Origin: Paenalicyclobacillus cellulosilyticus
Lineage (GTDB): Bacteria; Bacillota; Bacilli; Alicyclobacillales; Alicyclobacillaceae
DNA: 59,772 nt
Assembly (NCBI RefSeq): GCF_014647315.1
Contig: NZ_BMOY01000013.1
Span: forward strand, 1 to 59,772
Reading direction: 5' to 3'
The notes under the pieces are model-generated. The model did no database searches. It was not told where the DNA came from and was given only the letters and a program-made list of their open reading frames with translations. The translations under genes and the position numbers were made by a program. Positions 51,295 through 59,772 of this stretch are shown piece by piece; the stretch's first letter is position 1, and each line of letters opens with the position of its first letter.

Positions 51295-51560
51295 GTTCCT
51301 TCTGTTCGAATCTATCTCCTTACATTCGTGTAAACCAGACAAATTCCTTCTTTTTGGCTGGATGAAGAAGTCGGTTCTGTCCACCCAAGCGCGCACCTCG
51401 CCACCGACAGGGGTCTGTACACCGTGTTATGTTCAAGTTGTTTCTTGCCCCTAAGAACGTCCCGGATTCAATAAGGGACAAGGCTGTGCCTCAGGTGAGC
51501 GATGGACGGCAGGGTTTTGGATTTCATTTGATGTCGACAGAGTGGAAGGTGGTTGTTCCG

Positions 51561-53528
51561 ATGAAGCGTTTGCTCCCCGTTTCCTTGCAGAACGTACACC
51601 TGGAAGACGATTTCTGGGCGCCCCGGCAACAACTTGTACGCGATGTGGTGGTCCCCTACCAGTGGAAGGCCCTCAATGACGAGTTGCCGGATGTGGAACC
51701 CAGTCACACCGTCGCCAATCTCAAGATTGCGGCCGGCGAGATGGAAGGCACCTTTCACGGGATGGTGTTTCAGGACAGCGACCTCTACAAGTGGTTGGAA
51801 ACAGTTGGTTACGTCCTCGCCATCCGGCCCAATCCTGAGCTCGAAGCGTTGGCGGATGGCGTAATTGACCTGCTGGCCCGGGCGCAACAGCCGGACGGCT
51901 ACTTGAATTCCTACTTCACGGTGGCCAGGCCGGATGCCCGCTGGACCAACCTCCGGGACGATCACGAATTGTACTGCGCGGGCCACCTCATGGAGGCGGC
52001 GGTGGCGTACTACCAGGCGACCGGTAAACCAAAGATCCTGGACATCGTCCGGCGTCTGGCCGAACACATCGATCGCGTCCTCGGGCCGGAGCCGGGGAAG
52101 AAGCGTGGTTACTGCGGACATCCCGAGATTGAGCTGGCGTTGATGAAGCTCCACCGGCTCACCGGGGATGAACTGTACCTGCGGCTGGCGAAGTATTTTG
52201 TGGATGAACGCGGGCGCGAACCGTTGTACTTCGCGCTGGAGGCCGAAGCGCGCGGGGAAAAACGCGTTCGTCCCTACAATTTCAAGTACTCTCAGTCGCA
52301 TCAGCCGGTGCGCGAGCAGACGAGTGCGGAAGGCCACGCGGTACGTGCGGTGTATCTCTACAGCGGCATGGCGGACGTGGCGGCGGAAACGGATGACGAG
52401 GCCTTGTTGGCGGCGTGCCGCAGGCTGTGGGAAGACATCGTCTCGCGGCGGATGTATGTCACGGGGGGCATCGGATCGTCTGCCTATGAAGAGGCGTTCA
52501 CCGTGCCGTACGACCTGCCCAACGACCGGGCGTACGCGGAGACGTGCGCGGCCATTGGTCTCGTGTTTTTCTCGCACCGCATGTTGCAGCTTGAGGCGGA
52601 CGCAAAGTACGCGGACGTGATGGAACGCGCGCTTTACAACGGCGTGCTCAGCGGGATGTCGCTCGACGGACAGCGCTACTTCTACGTCAATCCGCTTGAA
52701 GTGTGGCCGGAGGTCGCGGAACACCGTGAGGACATGCACGCGGTGCGCACCACGCGCCAGCCGTGGTTTGGCTGCGCATGTTGCCCGCCCAATATCGCGC
52801 GCCTCCTCGCTTCCCTGGGCGGTTACATCTACTCGGTGGATCCGGATACAAACACCGCGTTTGTGCATCTGTACATCGGCAGCCAGGCGGCCGTCTCGCT
52901 GGCCGGGCAGGATGTACGGCTCATCCAGCGTACAAGGTACCCGTGGGACGGCGAGGTGCAATTGCAGGTGTCGGCTTCTGCGCAGGCCGAGTTCGCCATC
53001 GCGTTGCGCGTCCCGGGCTGGGCGCGCCGTGTGGAGGTACGGGTCAACGGCCAGCCGGTCGCAAGCTCCTGGGAGAGCAAGGGATATGTATACATCCGCC
53101 GTGTCTGGCGTGACGGGGATACCGTGACGTTGTCCATCCCGATGCCGGTGGAGGAGGTGTTTGCCCATCCCGAGGTGCGGATGAATGCCGGGAAGCTGGC
53201 CTTGCAGCGCGGGCCCATTGTTTATTGTCTCGAAGAGGTGGACAACGGGCGCAACCTGCAATCCATTGTGATAAGGCCGGGTCAGACGTGGACGGCGCAA
53301 TACGAGGAAGGATTGTTGGGTGGCGTCGTCACCCTGCAGGGCAGCGGCTGGCGCGACGTGATCCGTCCGCAGGGGGAGGCTGTCCCACGCGAATTCGGAC
53401 ACGGGCAACCTCTGTATGCCTTCCAGCGCTGCGCTCGGGAGGAAACCAAGGTAAAAGCCATCCCGTATTACGCCTGGTGCAATCGGACGCCCGGTGAGAT
53501 GACGGTTTGGGTGCGGTATGAATCTTGA
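51561..53528 (+). CDS. GH127 beta-L-arabinofuranosidase
   Basis: A 655-residue enzyme, the length of the characterised Bifidobacterium enzyme HypBA1. Glu327 and Cys329 in AYAETCAAIG and Cys407/Cys408 in FGCACCPPN correspond to its zinc ligands Glu338, Cys340, Cys417 and Cys418, with the first of the last pair being the nucleophile. It removes beta-L-arabinofuranosyl residues from oligosaccharides or glycopeptides. No signal peptide, so cytosolic. ATG 51561 follows GGAAGGTGG; ATG 51531 is possible. The gene is GC-rich in contrast to its AraC regulator. Confidence 0.9.
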   Translation: MKRLLPVSLQNVHLEDDFWAPRQQLVRDVVVPYQWKALNDELPDVEPSHTVANLKIAAGEMEGTFHGMVFQDSDLYKWLETVGYVLAIRPNPELEALADGVIDLLARAQQPDGYLNSYFTVARPDARWTNLRDDHELYCAGHLMEAAVAYYQATGKPKILDIVRRLAEHIDRVLGPEPGKKRGYCGHPEIELALMKLHRLTGDELYLRLAKYFVDERGREPLYFALEAEARGEKRVRPYNFKYSQSHQPVREQTSAEGHAVRAVYLYSGMADVAAETDDEALLAACRRLWEDIVSRRMYVTGGIGSSAYEEAFTVPYDLPNDRAYAETCAAIGLVFFSHRMLQLEADAKYADVMERALYNGVLSGMSLDGQRYFYVNPLEVWPEVAEHREDMHAVRTTRQPWFGCACCPPNIARLLASLGGYIYSVDPDTNTAFVHLYIGSQAAVSLAGQDVRLIQRTRYPWDGEVQLQVSASAQAEFAIALRVPGWARRVEVRVNGQPVASSWESKGYVYIRRVWRDGDTVTLSIPMPVEEVFAHPEVRMNAGKLALQRGPIVYCLEEVDNGRNLQSIVIRPGQTWTAQYEEGLLGGVVTLQGSGWRDVIRPQGEAVPREFGHGQPLYAFQRCAREETKVKAIPYYAWCNRTPGEMTVWVRYES

Positions 53529-53647
53529 GCGGGCGTAACGTACGCCGCCACGTGGATGCGGCAAGTTGCCACGTTGTACACGATGCTTGAATCATCTTGT
53601 GTCACGCGTATGCTCGACAGATGCTCACATCTTCGACGCTGGATCAC

Positions 53648-53676
53648 GCCCCGCGATCCACAAGGATGCGCGGGGC
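53648..53676 (+). other. Hairpin downstream of the GH127 gene
   Basis: GCCCCGCGATCC and GGAT-G-CGCGGGGC pair with one bulged base around ACAA. No T-run follows; it may still be a transcript end or processing site. Confidence 0.4.
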
Positions 53677-53780
53677 AACCTGTCTTCACCCGCGTTCCTC
53701 TCGCAGTTGGCTTGGCGGTGGGTTAAAATATTAGCCATCACATGTTTGATTGAGACTGTGGCTCACGCGGGAGGGGCAGC

Positions 53781-54731
53781 ATGGACATCCATGTTTCGGA
53801 AGAATGGTTGCCGGTATTCGAGGCATTGGCAAGCCGGGTACGCCTGCAGATCATCCAAGCTTTGGCCGAGCAGCCGATGAACATCCGTGAGCTGGCAGAA
53901 CGCTTGGGATTAAGCAGCGCCATCATGACGATGCACGTGCGCAAGCTGGAGACCGCAGGCATCATCCGGACGGAAATGATTCCCAGTCGGGGTGGCATAC
54001 AAAAGCGTTGCATTTTAAACGTGGACACGATTCGCATTTCGTTTCCGAACAGCGCGGAGGAAGCACGGGAGTACTATCGTGTCGACGTACCGGTGGGGTA
54101 CTACACCGACTTCGACGTCCAGCCCACCTGCGGTCTCGCGTCCGTGGAAAAGATCATCGGCCAGTTCGATGATCCCCGGTACTTTTCGGATCCGGAACGT
54201 GTGCGCGCAAACATCCTGTGGTTTGGCCAAGGGTACATCGAGTACAAATTCCCCAATCACATGCTGCCCAGCCAGGTGCTTGAAGAGATTGAGATCTCGC
54301 TGGAGATTGGATCGGAGGCGCCCAAGGCGAACGAAAACTGGCCTTCCGACATCACCTTTTACTTAAATGGTGTGCGGCTCGGGACGTGGACGAGCCCCGG
54401 CGATTTCGCCGACCGGCGCGGCACCTACACACCTGCTTGGTGGCCGGATGAGATTAATCAATACGGCTTGCTGAAAGTGTTGCGCATCAATCGTGAGGGG
54501 AGTTTCATCGACGGGATTCAGTTGTCTTCGGTGACGGTGGATGACTTGCCGTTGGGATTGCACTGGACGCTCAGGTTGTCCGTGGAGGAAGACGCACAGC
54601 ATGTCGGTGGACTGACGATATATGGGGCTGGATTTGGGAATTATAACCAGGATATCGTGTTTAAGGCGTATTATAGTCAGAAGTCAGTACGGCAAACTCA
54701 TCAGTCAGGGATAGTCATTGCGAGCTCTTGA
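53781..54731 (+). CDS. ArsR-like winged-helix regulator with large beta-rich C-terminal domain
   Basis: A 316-residue protein. The first 80 residues form an ArsR-type winged helix (RVRLQIIQALAEQPMNIREL, LGLSSAIMTMHVRKLETAGI). The following 230 residues match no domain I can name; they are rich in strands and aromatic residues (DITFYLNGVRLGTWTSPGDF, TYTPAWWPDEINQYGLLKV, LTIYGAGFGNYNQDIV), as in jelly-roll carbohydrate-binding folds. ArsR proteins are usually about 100 residues with metal or redox ligands, so this is a distinct, sensor-fused type. It sits between a beta-arabinofuranosidase and an oligomer transporter, so glycan sensing is plausible. Confidence 0.75.
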   Translation: MDIHVSEEWLPVFEALASRVRLQIIQALAEQPMNIRELAERLGLSSAIMTMHVRKLETAGIIRTEMIPSRGGIQKRCILNVDTIRISFPNSAEEAREYYRVDVPVGYYTDFDVQPTCGLASVEKIIGQFDDPRYFSDPERVRANILWFGQGYIEYKFPNHMLPSQVLEEIEISLEIGSEAPKANENWPSDITFYLNGVRLGTWTSPGDFADRRGTYTPAWWPDEINQYGLLKVLRINREGSFIDGIQLSSVTVDDLPLGLHWTLRLSVEEDAQHVGGLTIYGAGFGNYNQDIVFKAYYSQKSVRQTHQSGIVIASS

Positions 54732-55098
54732 CGAAAATTCTTTGGTCATGTTAGTTATCGGAAAGTATACATTGGGTTAAATTGAAAAATACGTCCACAA
54801 TTACATGATGTTGGATAATACATCCGCTTCAGCAAAACATAATTCTTGCATGGTGAGTATCTAGATTAAGGTTTAATGACGAGGATTCGGATAGAGTGTT
54901 AGTTTACTGCTTGAGGAGTCAGTATTATTTCTATATTGACATGCAAGATAACCCTATGTAAAATAACCACATAGAGAGATTAATTAATCAGTTATATTAT
55001 TAACGATTGTTTGGGGGTATGTTATTGGGAACGATTGTTGAATGTGGGTGCAAATGAGGCCTTAAATAATTAAGGTGGTTTATGGAGGATGATCGAAC
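54732..55098. other. AT-rich regulatory gap before the family-5 transporter operon
   Basis: The gap is clearly AT-rich compared with the genes to its left. It holds the promoter at 54936-54964 and the 12-bp palindrome GATTAATTAATC at 54978-54989, a candidate operator just past the transcription start. No gene or known riboswitch is recognised. Confidence 0.6.
54936..54964 (+). promoter_or_regulatory. Strong sigma-A promoter of the transporter operon
   Basis: A perfect TTGACA, exactly 17 bases and TAAAAT. The predicted leader is about 130 bases. The 12-bp palindrome GATTAATTAATC begins 14 bases after the -10 box. Confidence 0.75.
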
Positions 55099-57009
55099 GT
55101 GAAGATGAAAAAGGGACTTAGACAACAGATGAAATCGGCTTCATTATTGTTCGGAACCGCTGTGGTTACTGTGGGAATTGCCTCAGGATCTTCTGGTGTC
55201 CATGCCAATACCTTGAATTCGGGTGGAGTATGGACCCAGGTGGCTCAATTGGGATGGCCTGCTCCTCCGACTTGGCAGGGAAACCCTGCTGCCAATGGTG
55301 GTGTGGGTTATGATGCATGGGTATATTGTTTCGAGGGGTTGTTTCAATACGCGCGTCCGACAGGGAAGATTTACTATCGGATGGCTCAATCTGTGGATAA
55401 CAGCAATCCAGCACAAACTGTTGTGCACTTGTATCACAACATTCGGTGGAGTGATGGAGCGCCATTTACATCGAAGGATGTGTGGGGGTTCTATATTTTG
55501 AATTGGGGTGCAGAGGTTACCAAGTATTTGAAATCAATAGAAACCCCTGATCCTTATACAGTGATTTTCAAATGGGCTAATCCAAAACTTGATCCTAAGT
55601 TCAAAATGTATTATTTGGCGGAAGATTATCAGTGGATCCCTTACCATTTGGCAAAGAAGTGGATTGATCAGGATGCTGCTCTCTTTGCAAAGCTTCAACC
55701 AGATACGAATCCTCATGATCAAGGACTTTACGCTTACCAATTAAAGCAGACACCTCAGTTTCTCTCAGCTACAGGTAAGGTCTGGCAAGATTTCAATTCA
55801 CATTACCATCCGAAGACAACAATCTGCACTGGGCCGTATGTTGTAAGCAAAGTCACCTCATCTGATATGTACTTGAAACCGAACCCGTATTACTACAAGA
55901 AGTCGGCAATCAAGTTCAAAGAAATTCATTTGATGAATGTTCCTGACGGAACGCAACAGCTTGCGCTATTGCGATCTGGGAAGCTGTCATGGATGGATGC
56001 TACACCACCTAAGGACATCTTAACCAGCATTCTGGCATCCAATAAGAATTTAGTTCACTACATTTGGCCGGACAATGTGACAGTAGGGTTCGTGTTTAAC
56101 CAAAGACATTCTCCGTTCCAAAATGAGACTTTTAGAAAGGCGATCGTTTATGCACTCGATAGAAAAAAGATTCGAGAGGTCGCTAACTACTACGGGATAG
56201 ACACCGAATATGCTGGGTTAGGTATCCTACCGTGGCAAATTAATAAGTATATTACGAATGACGTATTGAAGAAATTTACTAAGTATCCATATGACCCAAA
56301 AAAGGCGGCTCGTCTCTTAGAGAGCATAGGATGGAAAAAGGGTCCTGACGGAATTTGGCGCGATCCGAATGGCAAGAGTTATAACTTTATCATTGCCGGT
56401 CCTTCCAATTGGGAACCGTATATTACACCGGCGGGTGAGTTGGTTGCTGAACAACTAACAGCGTTCGGTTTGCCAACACAGTTTAAGTCTGTCGATCAGA
56501 GTTTGTATTGGTCGAACGCCGTAAACGGAACATACGATATGGTGTTCGATTTTCCTGAGTGGGAATGGTTGATGGATCCTTGGTCTGCGATGATGACGTT
56601 GTATAATAATGGGCGACCCTTCCAGGAGGCGGGGCTACCAAAGGATCGCAAGGGAGTTGCGTTGTTTATTGCTAGTGGCTATGACGGTCAAAGCATAAAC
56701 GTAAATCAACTACTTGCAAAGATGCCGTACATGACTGAATCGCAACGTCGCCATGCGATTGATGAAATTGCTTATGCGACCAATGAAAACGCTTGGTATG
56801 TAAATCTGTGGGGAAACACCGCCGGTGAATGGTTAAACACTGCCTATGTAAAGGGATTGCCTAAAGGATTACCGTGGCAGAATGCCTTTAGTAAGTACAA
56901 TCGTAACCTCCCAATGCCGCCTGCGGACTTACTTCAGGACATTGCGGATATCAGCGAATGGTTTGCTGGCGGGCAGCACTTTGTCAATGGAAAGCTAGGC
57001 CCGAACTAA
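55099..57009 (+). CDS. Family-5 (Opp/Dpp-type) solute-binding protein
   Basis: A 636-residue extracellular binding protein. The signal segment LLFGTAVVTVGIASGSSGVHA has no lipobox Cys. The body shows family-5 landmarks such as IRWSDGAPFTSKDVWGFYI, TGPYVVSKVTSSDMYLKPNP, LRSGKLSWMDATPP and FRKAIVYALDRKKIREVAN. The family binds peptides, nickel or oligosaccharides; the position beside GH127 and its regulator suggests oligosaccharides here, which is inference. The GTG start follows TGGAGGATG. Codon use is more AT-rich than in the genes to its left. Confidence 0.87.
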   Translation: MKMKKGLRQQMKSASLLFGTAVVTVGIASGSSGVHANTLNSGGVWTQVAQLGWPAPPTWQGNPAANGGVGYDAWVYCFEGLFQYARPTGKIYYRMAQSVDNSNPAQTVVHLYHNIRWSDGAPFTSKDVWGFYILNWGAEVTKYLKSIETPDPYTVIFKWANPKLDPKFKMYYLAEDYQWIPYHLAKKWIDQDAALFAKLQPDTNPHDQGLYAYQLKQTPQFLSATGKVWQDFNSHYHPKTTICTGPYVVSKVTSSDMYLKPNPYYYKKSAIKFKEIHLMNVPDGTQQLALLRSGKLSWMDATPPKDILTSILASNKNLVHYIWPDNVTVGFVFNQRHSPFQNETFRKAIVYALDRKKIREVANYYGIDTEYAGLGILPWQINKYITNDVLKKFTKYPYDPKKAARLLESIGWKKGPDGIWRDPNGKSYNFIIAGPSNWEPYITPAGELVAEQLTAFGLPTQFKSVDQSLYWSNAVNGTYDMVFDFPEWEWLMDPWSAMMTLYNNGRPFQEAGLPKDRKGVALFIASGYDGQSINVNQLLAKMPYMTESQRRHAIDEIAYATNENAWYVNLWGNTAGEWLNTAYVKGLPKGLPWQNAFSKYNRNLPMPPADLLQDIADISEWFAGGQHFVNGKLGPN

Positions 57010-57015
57010 CAGTTG

Positions 57016-57065
57016 GGATGTTCTTTTTTGGGTGGCTGGGGTCAATTCCCTGGCCACCAACATCC
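57016..57065 (+). other. Nested hairpin between binding-protein and permease genes
   Basis: Outer arms GGATGTT and AACATCC and inner arms GGTGGCTGGGG and CCCTGGCCACC (with two wobble pairs) enclose a TTCTTTTTT run in the left arm. The layout repeats what is seen after the two other sugar-binding-protein genes. Confidence 0.55.
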
Positions 57066-57206
57066 TATCGGCAAATGTATGTGATGGATAAATTGAGCAG
57101 AAAGCTCTGTCGGTAGAGATATACAATATTATTATTTCATTTTCTTTGGTGTTTATCAGGATGAAGCTAGGCTGGCAATTACAAATAAGATTTTGGGGTG
57201 ATAGAG

Positions 57207-58205
57207 TTGTCGACCAGGGTGATTTTGAAAAGGTTGTTAATAGCGTTTATTACATTGATGCTCTCGGTGATTCTTTCCTTCTACATGTTGCACAAGACTC
57301 CTGGAAATGTATGGTTGGTACAGGCTCAGCAAATGGCTCAACAATTAGGTATATCTTTGCCGGAGGCTTATCGACGCATACAGTTGCTGTATCATATCAA
57401 TCCTAACGAACCCTTATATAAGCAGTTTTTGAGTTATGTCCAAGGCTTATTGCATGGGAATCTCGGAACGTCGATGGTGAATCAGCAAGTGACAGTCAAT
57501 CAAGTGATAGCGGCCGGCGTGCCGTGGACACTATTTGTGGCTAGTATTGCACTGTTAACGAGTTTTGTCATTGGGAACTGGATCGGTGTACGCATGGCTT
57601 GGAAACGCAACTCCTGGCTGGATCCCCTCATGACCGTTTTTAACGTTATTTCACATGCTGTTCCATCATTCATTATCGCACTGCTACTACTTGAGTTTTT
57701 TGCTCTCGATTTGCAATGGTTCCCGTTTAATGGAGCGTATGATACGTCGTTGACACCCGGATTCAATTGGCCATTTATTGGGAGTGTCCTACGCCATGCG
57801 TTTCTCCCTATATTGACTTACGTATTGGTGTTAATTGGTGGTCAAGCGATGAGCATGAAAAGCACATCTCTGGCAGTGATGAATGAAGACTATGTAACCG
57901 CCGCTATAGCGAGGGGATTGCGTGAACGTACAATTGTGAAGGATTACATTAGGAGAATTGCGATTCTGCCACAAGTGACTGGTCTTGCACTCGCGTTTGG
58001 GGGTATTCTGGGTGCATCGTCTCTCGTAGAAACACTGTTCAGTTATCCAGGCATAGGTCAGTACTTGGTTCAGGCAACGAATAATCGTGATTACACGGAA
58101 TTACAGGGTTTGTTTCTGTTTCAGAGCTTTTGTCTCATTGTAGCCAATCTTATCGCCAATATTTTATATGCAAAGCTTGATCCCCGTGTGCGAATTGAGG
58201 AGTGA
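57207..58205 (+). CDS. Opp/Dpp-type ABC permease (DppB-like)
   Basis: A 332-residue permease with a first membrane helix at ILKRLLIAFITLMLSVILSF, followed by a long periplasmic region and the C-terminal core with MSMKSTSLAVMNEDYVTAAIARGL (the EAA loop) and GILGASSLVETLFSYPGIGQYL. The TTG at 57207 is preferred, six bases after GGGGTGA; GTG 57198 overlaps that site. It forms a heterodimer with the next permease. Confidence 0.87.
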   Translation: MSTRVILKRLLIAFITLMLSVILSFYMLHKTPGNVWLVQAQQMAQQLGISLPEAYRRIQLLYHINPNEPLYKQFLSYVQGLLHGNLGTSMVNQQVTVNQVIAAGVPWTLFVASIALLTSFVIGNWIGVRMAWKRNSWLDPLMTVFNVISHAVPSFIIALLLLEFFALDLQWFPFNGAYDTSLTPGFNWPFIGSVLRHAFLPILTYVLVLIGGQAMSMKSTSLAVMNEDYVTAAIARGLRERTIVKDYIRRIAILPQVTGLALAFGGILGASSLVETLFSYPGIGQYLVQATNNRDYTELQGLFLFQSFCLIVANLIANILYAKLDPRVRIEE

Positions 58206-58210
58206 CAACC

Positions 58211-59065
58211 TTGCGGACGATACGGGATTTTTTTTGGATCATTTGGTCAAATAAGAAGGCGTTTGTGGGATTTGTGATTCTCGTGTTCTTCATTTTGATG
58301 GCAACGGTGGGACCCCGTATATTTCCATTCAATACGACTGTCAATTTCTCTGCCAGATATCAACCTCCTTCTTGGCATCACTGGTTAGGAACTGATTATG
58401 CTGGACGGGACATTTGGACAGAAATTGTATACGGTTCCAGAGATGTTCTGTTGGTTGCCTTTTGGACCGCCGTAATTACTTTATTCATCGGAACTTTGGT
58501 GGGAATGCTTGCGGGATTGATTGGTGGCTTTGTGGACCAAGTGATCGTTGCTCTGATCAATCTGATACTTACAATACCCGGATTCTCTCTGAGCTTGATA
58601 TTGGCTGCTGTATTTTCCATACAGAATGCAGTTGAATTCGGATTGTTATTATCAATTACTGCCTGGGCACCCCTGGCATTGGGAGTAAGATCCCAGGTGC
58701 TCTCTCTTCGGGAGCGTGAGTTCGTGACAATAGCTAGGATTATGGGGATGAGCAAATTTCACATCATTTTTAAGGAACTAATGCCTAATGTCATCTCATT
58801 CCTGACAGTCAGTTTTATAGGAGTTGGATCGGGAGCTATCCAGGCGAGCGTTGGAATTATGCTATTGGGTTTGGCGCCGTTCTCAGCGACGAACTGGGGC
58901 GAAATGCTGACTATGGCTGTGCAAGGAACCGGCGGGGTTTTCAATCCTCGTGGCGTTTACTATCTCATTTCACCGATTGTCTGTATGAGTTTATTTACAC
59001 TGGGTTGCTTCCTGTTTGCGAATGGAATCGATGACTTTTTCAATCCACGCCTGAGACGTCAATGA
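58211..59065 (+). CDS. Opp/Dpp-type ABC permease (DppC-like)
   Basis: A 284-residue permease. HHWLGTDYAGRDIWTEIVYG near residue 60 is the DppC signature, and SLREREFVTIARIMGMSKFHIIFKE is the coupling loop. Start TTG 58211 is chosen since AGGAG (58198-58202) precedes it by eight bases; a GTG at 58202 overlaps both that site and the dppB stop codon. It lies 16 bases before the ATPase gene. Confidence 0.87.
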   Translation: MRTIRDFFWIIWSNKKAFVGFVILVFFILMATVGPRIFPFNTTVNFSARYQPPSWHHWLGTDYAGRDIWTEIVYGSRDVLLVAFWTAVITLFIGTLVGMLAGLIGGFVDQVIVALINLILTIPGFSLSLILAAVFSIQNAVEFGLLLSITAWAPLALGVRSQVLSLREREFVTIARIMGMSKFHIIFKELMPNVISFLTVSFIGVGSGAIQASVGIMLLGLAPFSATNWGEMLTMAVQGTGGVFNPRGVYYLISPIVCMSLFTLGCFLFANGIDDFFNPRLRRQ

Positions 59066-59081
59066 CGAGGGAGAGGGAAGT

Positions 59082-59772
59082 GTGAAAGCCATCATTCAAA
59101 TAAAGGATCTCTCCATTGACTACGTGACGCGATACGGGACGACCCATGCGGTCAATAACGTATCATTTGACATACCAGAAGGGAAGGTAACAGCGCTGGT
59201 CGGCGAAAGTGGTTGTGGGAAAACCACGCTTGCAACAGCGATTCTTGGTATATGTTCGGGTGTTATCTCGCAGGGGCAAATTGTCTACAATGGGCGAGAT
59301 ATATTGAGTTTTTCAAAAGAGGAACTCAGGCAATTTCGTTGGCAAGAGGTTTCCATGGTCTTTCAGGCCGCGCAGAGCGCTCTTAATCCTGTCATGAAAA
59401 TCAAGGATCAGTTCATTCAGACGGTGCGAGAACACAGGGATGTATCAGTTGCGGAGATTATTAAAAGGACGCGTGAGCTATTGGAATATGTTCGCCTCGA
59501 TCCGGATCTTGTTCTTCGGTCATATCCCCATGAGTTAAGTGGGGGTATGAAGCAAAGAGTGATGATTGCGCTAAGTCTTATCTTAGACCCCAAAGTGGTG
59601 ATCTTGGATGAGCCAACAACTGCGTTAGACGTGATCACCCAAAGTTACATCTTTGAAATCTTAGCGAAGATCAATCGGGATTTTGGTACCACAATGCTAT
59701 TGTGTTTTAGCCATCTCTAAATGGCTGAAAGCTGACGTTATTGCCTGTCCGAAAATTGCTGAGTAAAATGAC
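59082..59772 (+). pseudogene. Opp/Dpp-type ABC ATPase (DppD-like), broken near the window edge
   Basis: The frame starts at GTG 59082 behind GAGGGAGAGGG and is intact for 212 codons: Walker A GESGCGKTT at 41-49, Q loop VFQAAQSALNP at 93-103, signature LSGGMKQ at 152-158 and Walker B VVILDEP at 172-178. After TTMLL, where the switch motif ITHDLS should follow, the frame reads CFSHL and stops at 59720. Another frame gives ADVIACPKIAE (59731-59763), reminiscent of the ADRVAVM...GKIVE region, so several small insertions or deletions have occurred within 60 bases. Either the gene is inactivated or the contig end is of low quality. Confidence 0.75.

Overview
The window looks like a chromosomal contig from a GC-rich, monoderm, Bacilli-like bacterium, with Alicyclobacillaceae relatives the best guess. 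The reasons are a PhoP/PhoR-type pair, a YkaA-like DUF47 protein, DUF420 and DUF624 membrane proteins, frequent TTG/GTG starts with strong Shine-Dalgarno sites, and TPP and cyclic-di-AMP riboswitches of the Firmicute type. Most of it is GC-rich. Stretches near 24.7-29.3, 45.6-51.4 and 54.7-59.8 kb are visibly more AT-rich. Both window ends cut through genes.

0-7 kb: the 3' end of a 2-oxoacid dehydrogenase E2 gene and a convergent UDG-fold gene, then a TPP riboswitch followed by four tightly packed genes: an NCS2 permease, a LuxE-like acyl-adenylating synthetase, a LuxC-like acyl reductase and an SDR. This reads as import of a carboxylate and its reduction to an alcohol under thiamin control. 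It is the most novel system here. 7-15 kb: DUF47 protein, amidase, two-component pair, aldo/keto reductase, L,D-transpeptidase, xylulokinase and a DUF624 protein.

15-17 kb: a decayed IS200/IS605-type element with broken tnpA and tnpB; its right terminus supplies the stop codon of the DUF624 gene. 17-25 kb: a run of sugar or sugar-acid genes (Gfo/Idh/MocA oxidoreductase, two polyol/uronate-type oxidoreductases, a TIM-barrel isomerase, a LarA-like candidate nickel-pincer isomerase, ribokinase). 25-29 kb: an AT-rich block with a sulfotransferase and an OpuC-type osmolyte ABC transporter behind a c-di-AMP riboswitch. 29-34 kb: HAD phosphatase, SDR, FecCD-type ABC transporter and DUF420.

34-45.5 kb: a complete-looking galactan locus with galT, galK, a LacI regulator, a cytoplasmic GH53, binding protein plus two permeases, GH42 beta-galactosidase and a secreted GH53 with an F5/8C-like domain. 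Two perfect palindromes sit at the promoter of the transporter operon. The secreted GH53 would cut galactan, the ABC transporter imports oligomers, GH53 and GH42 finish them inside, and GalK/GalT feed the Leloir pathway. The importer ATPase and GalE are not in the window.

45.8-54.7 kb: a second LacI-controlled sugar importer, an AraC regulator divergent from a GH127 beta-L-arabinofuranosidase, and an ArsR-like regulator with a large beta-rich C-terminal half. 55-59.8 kb: a family-5 (Opp/Dpp-type) ABC transporter that may import oligosaccharides rather than peptides; its ATPase gene is disrupted close to the window edge.
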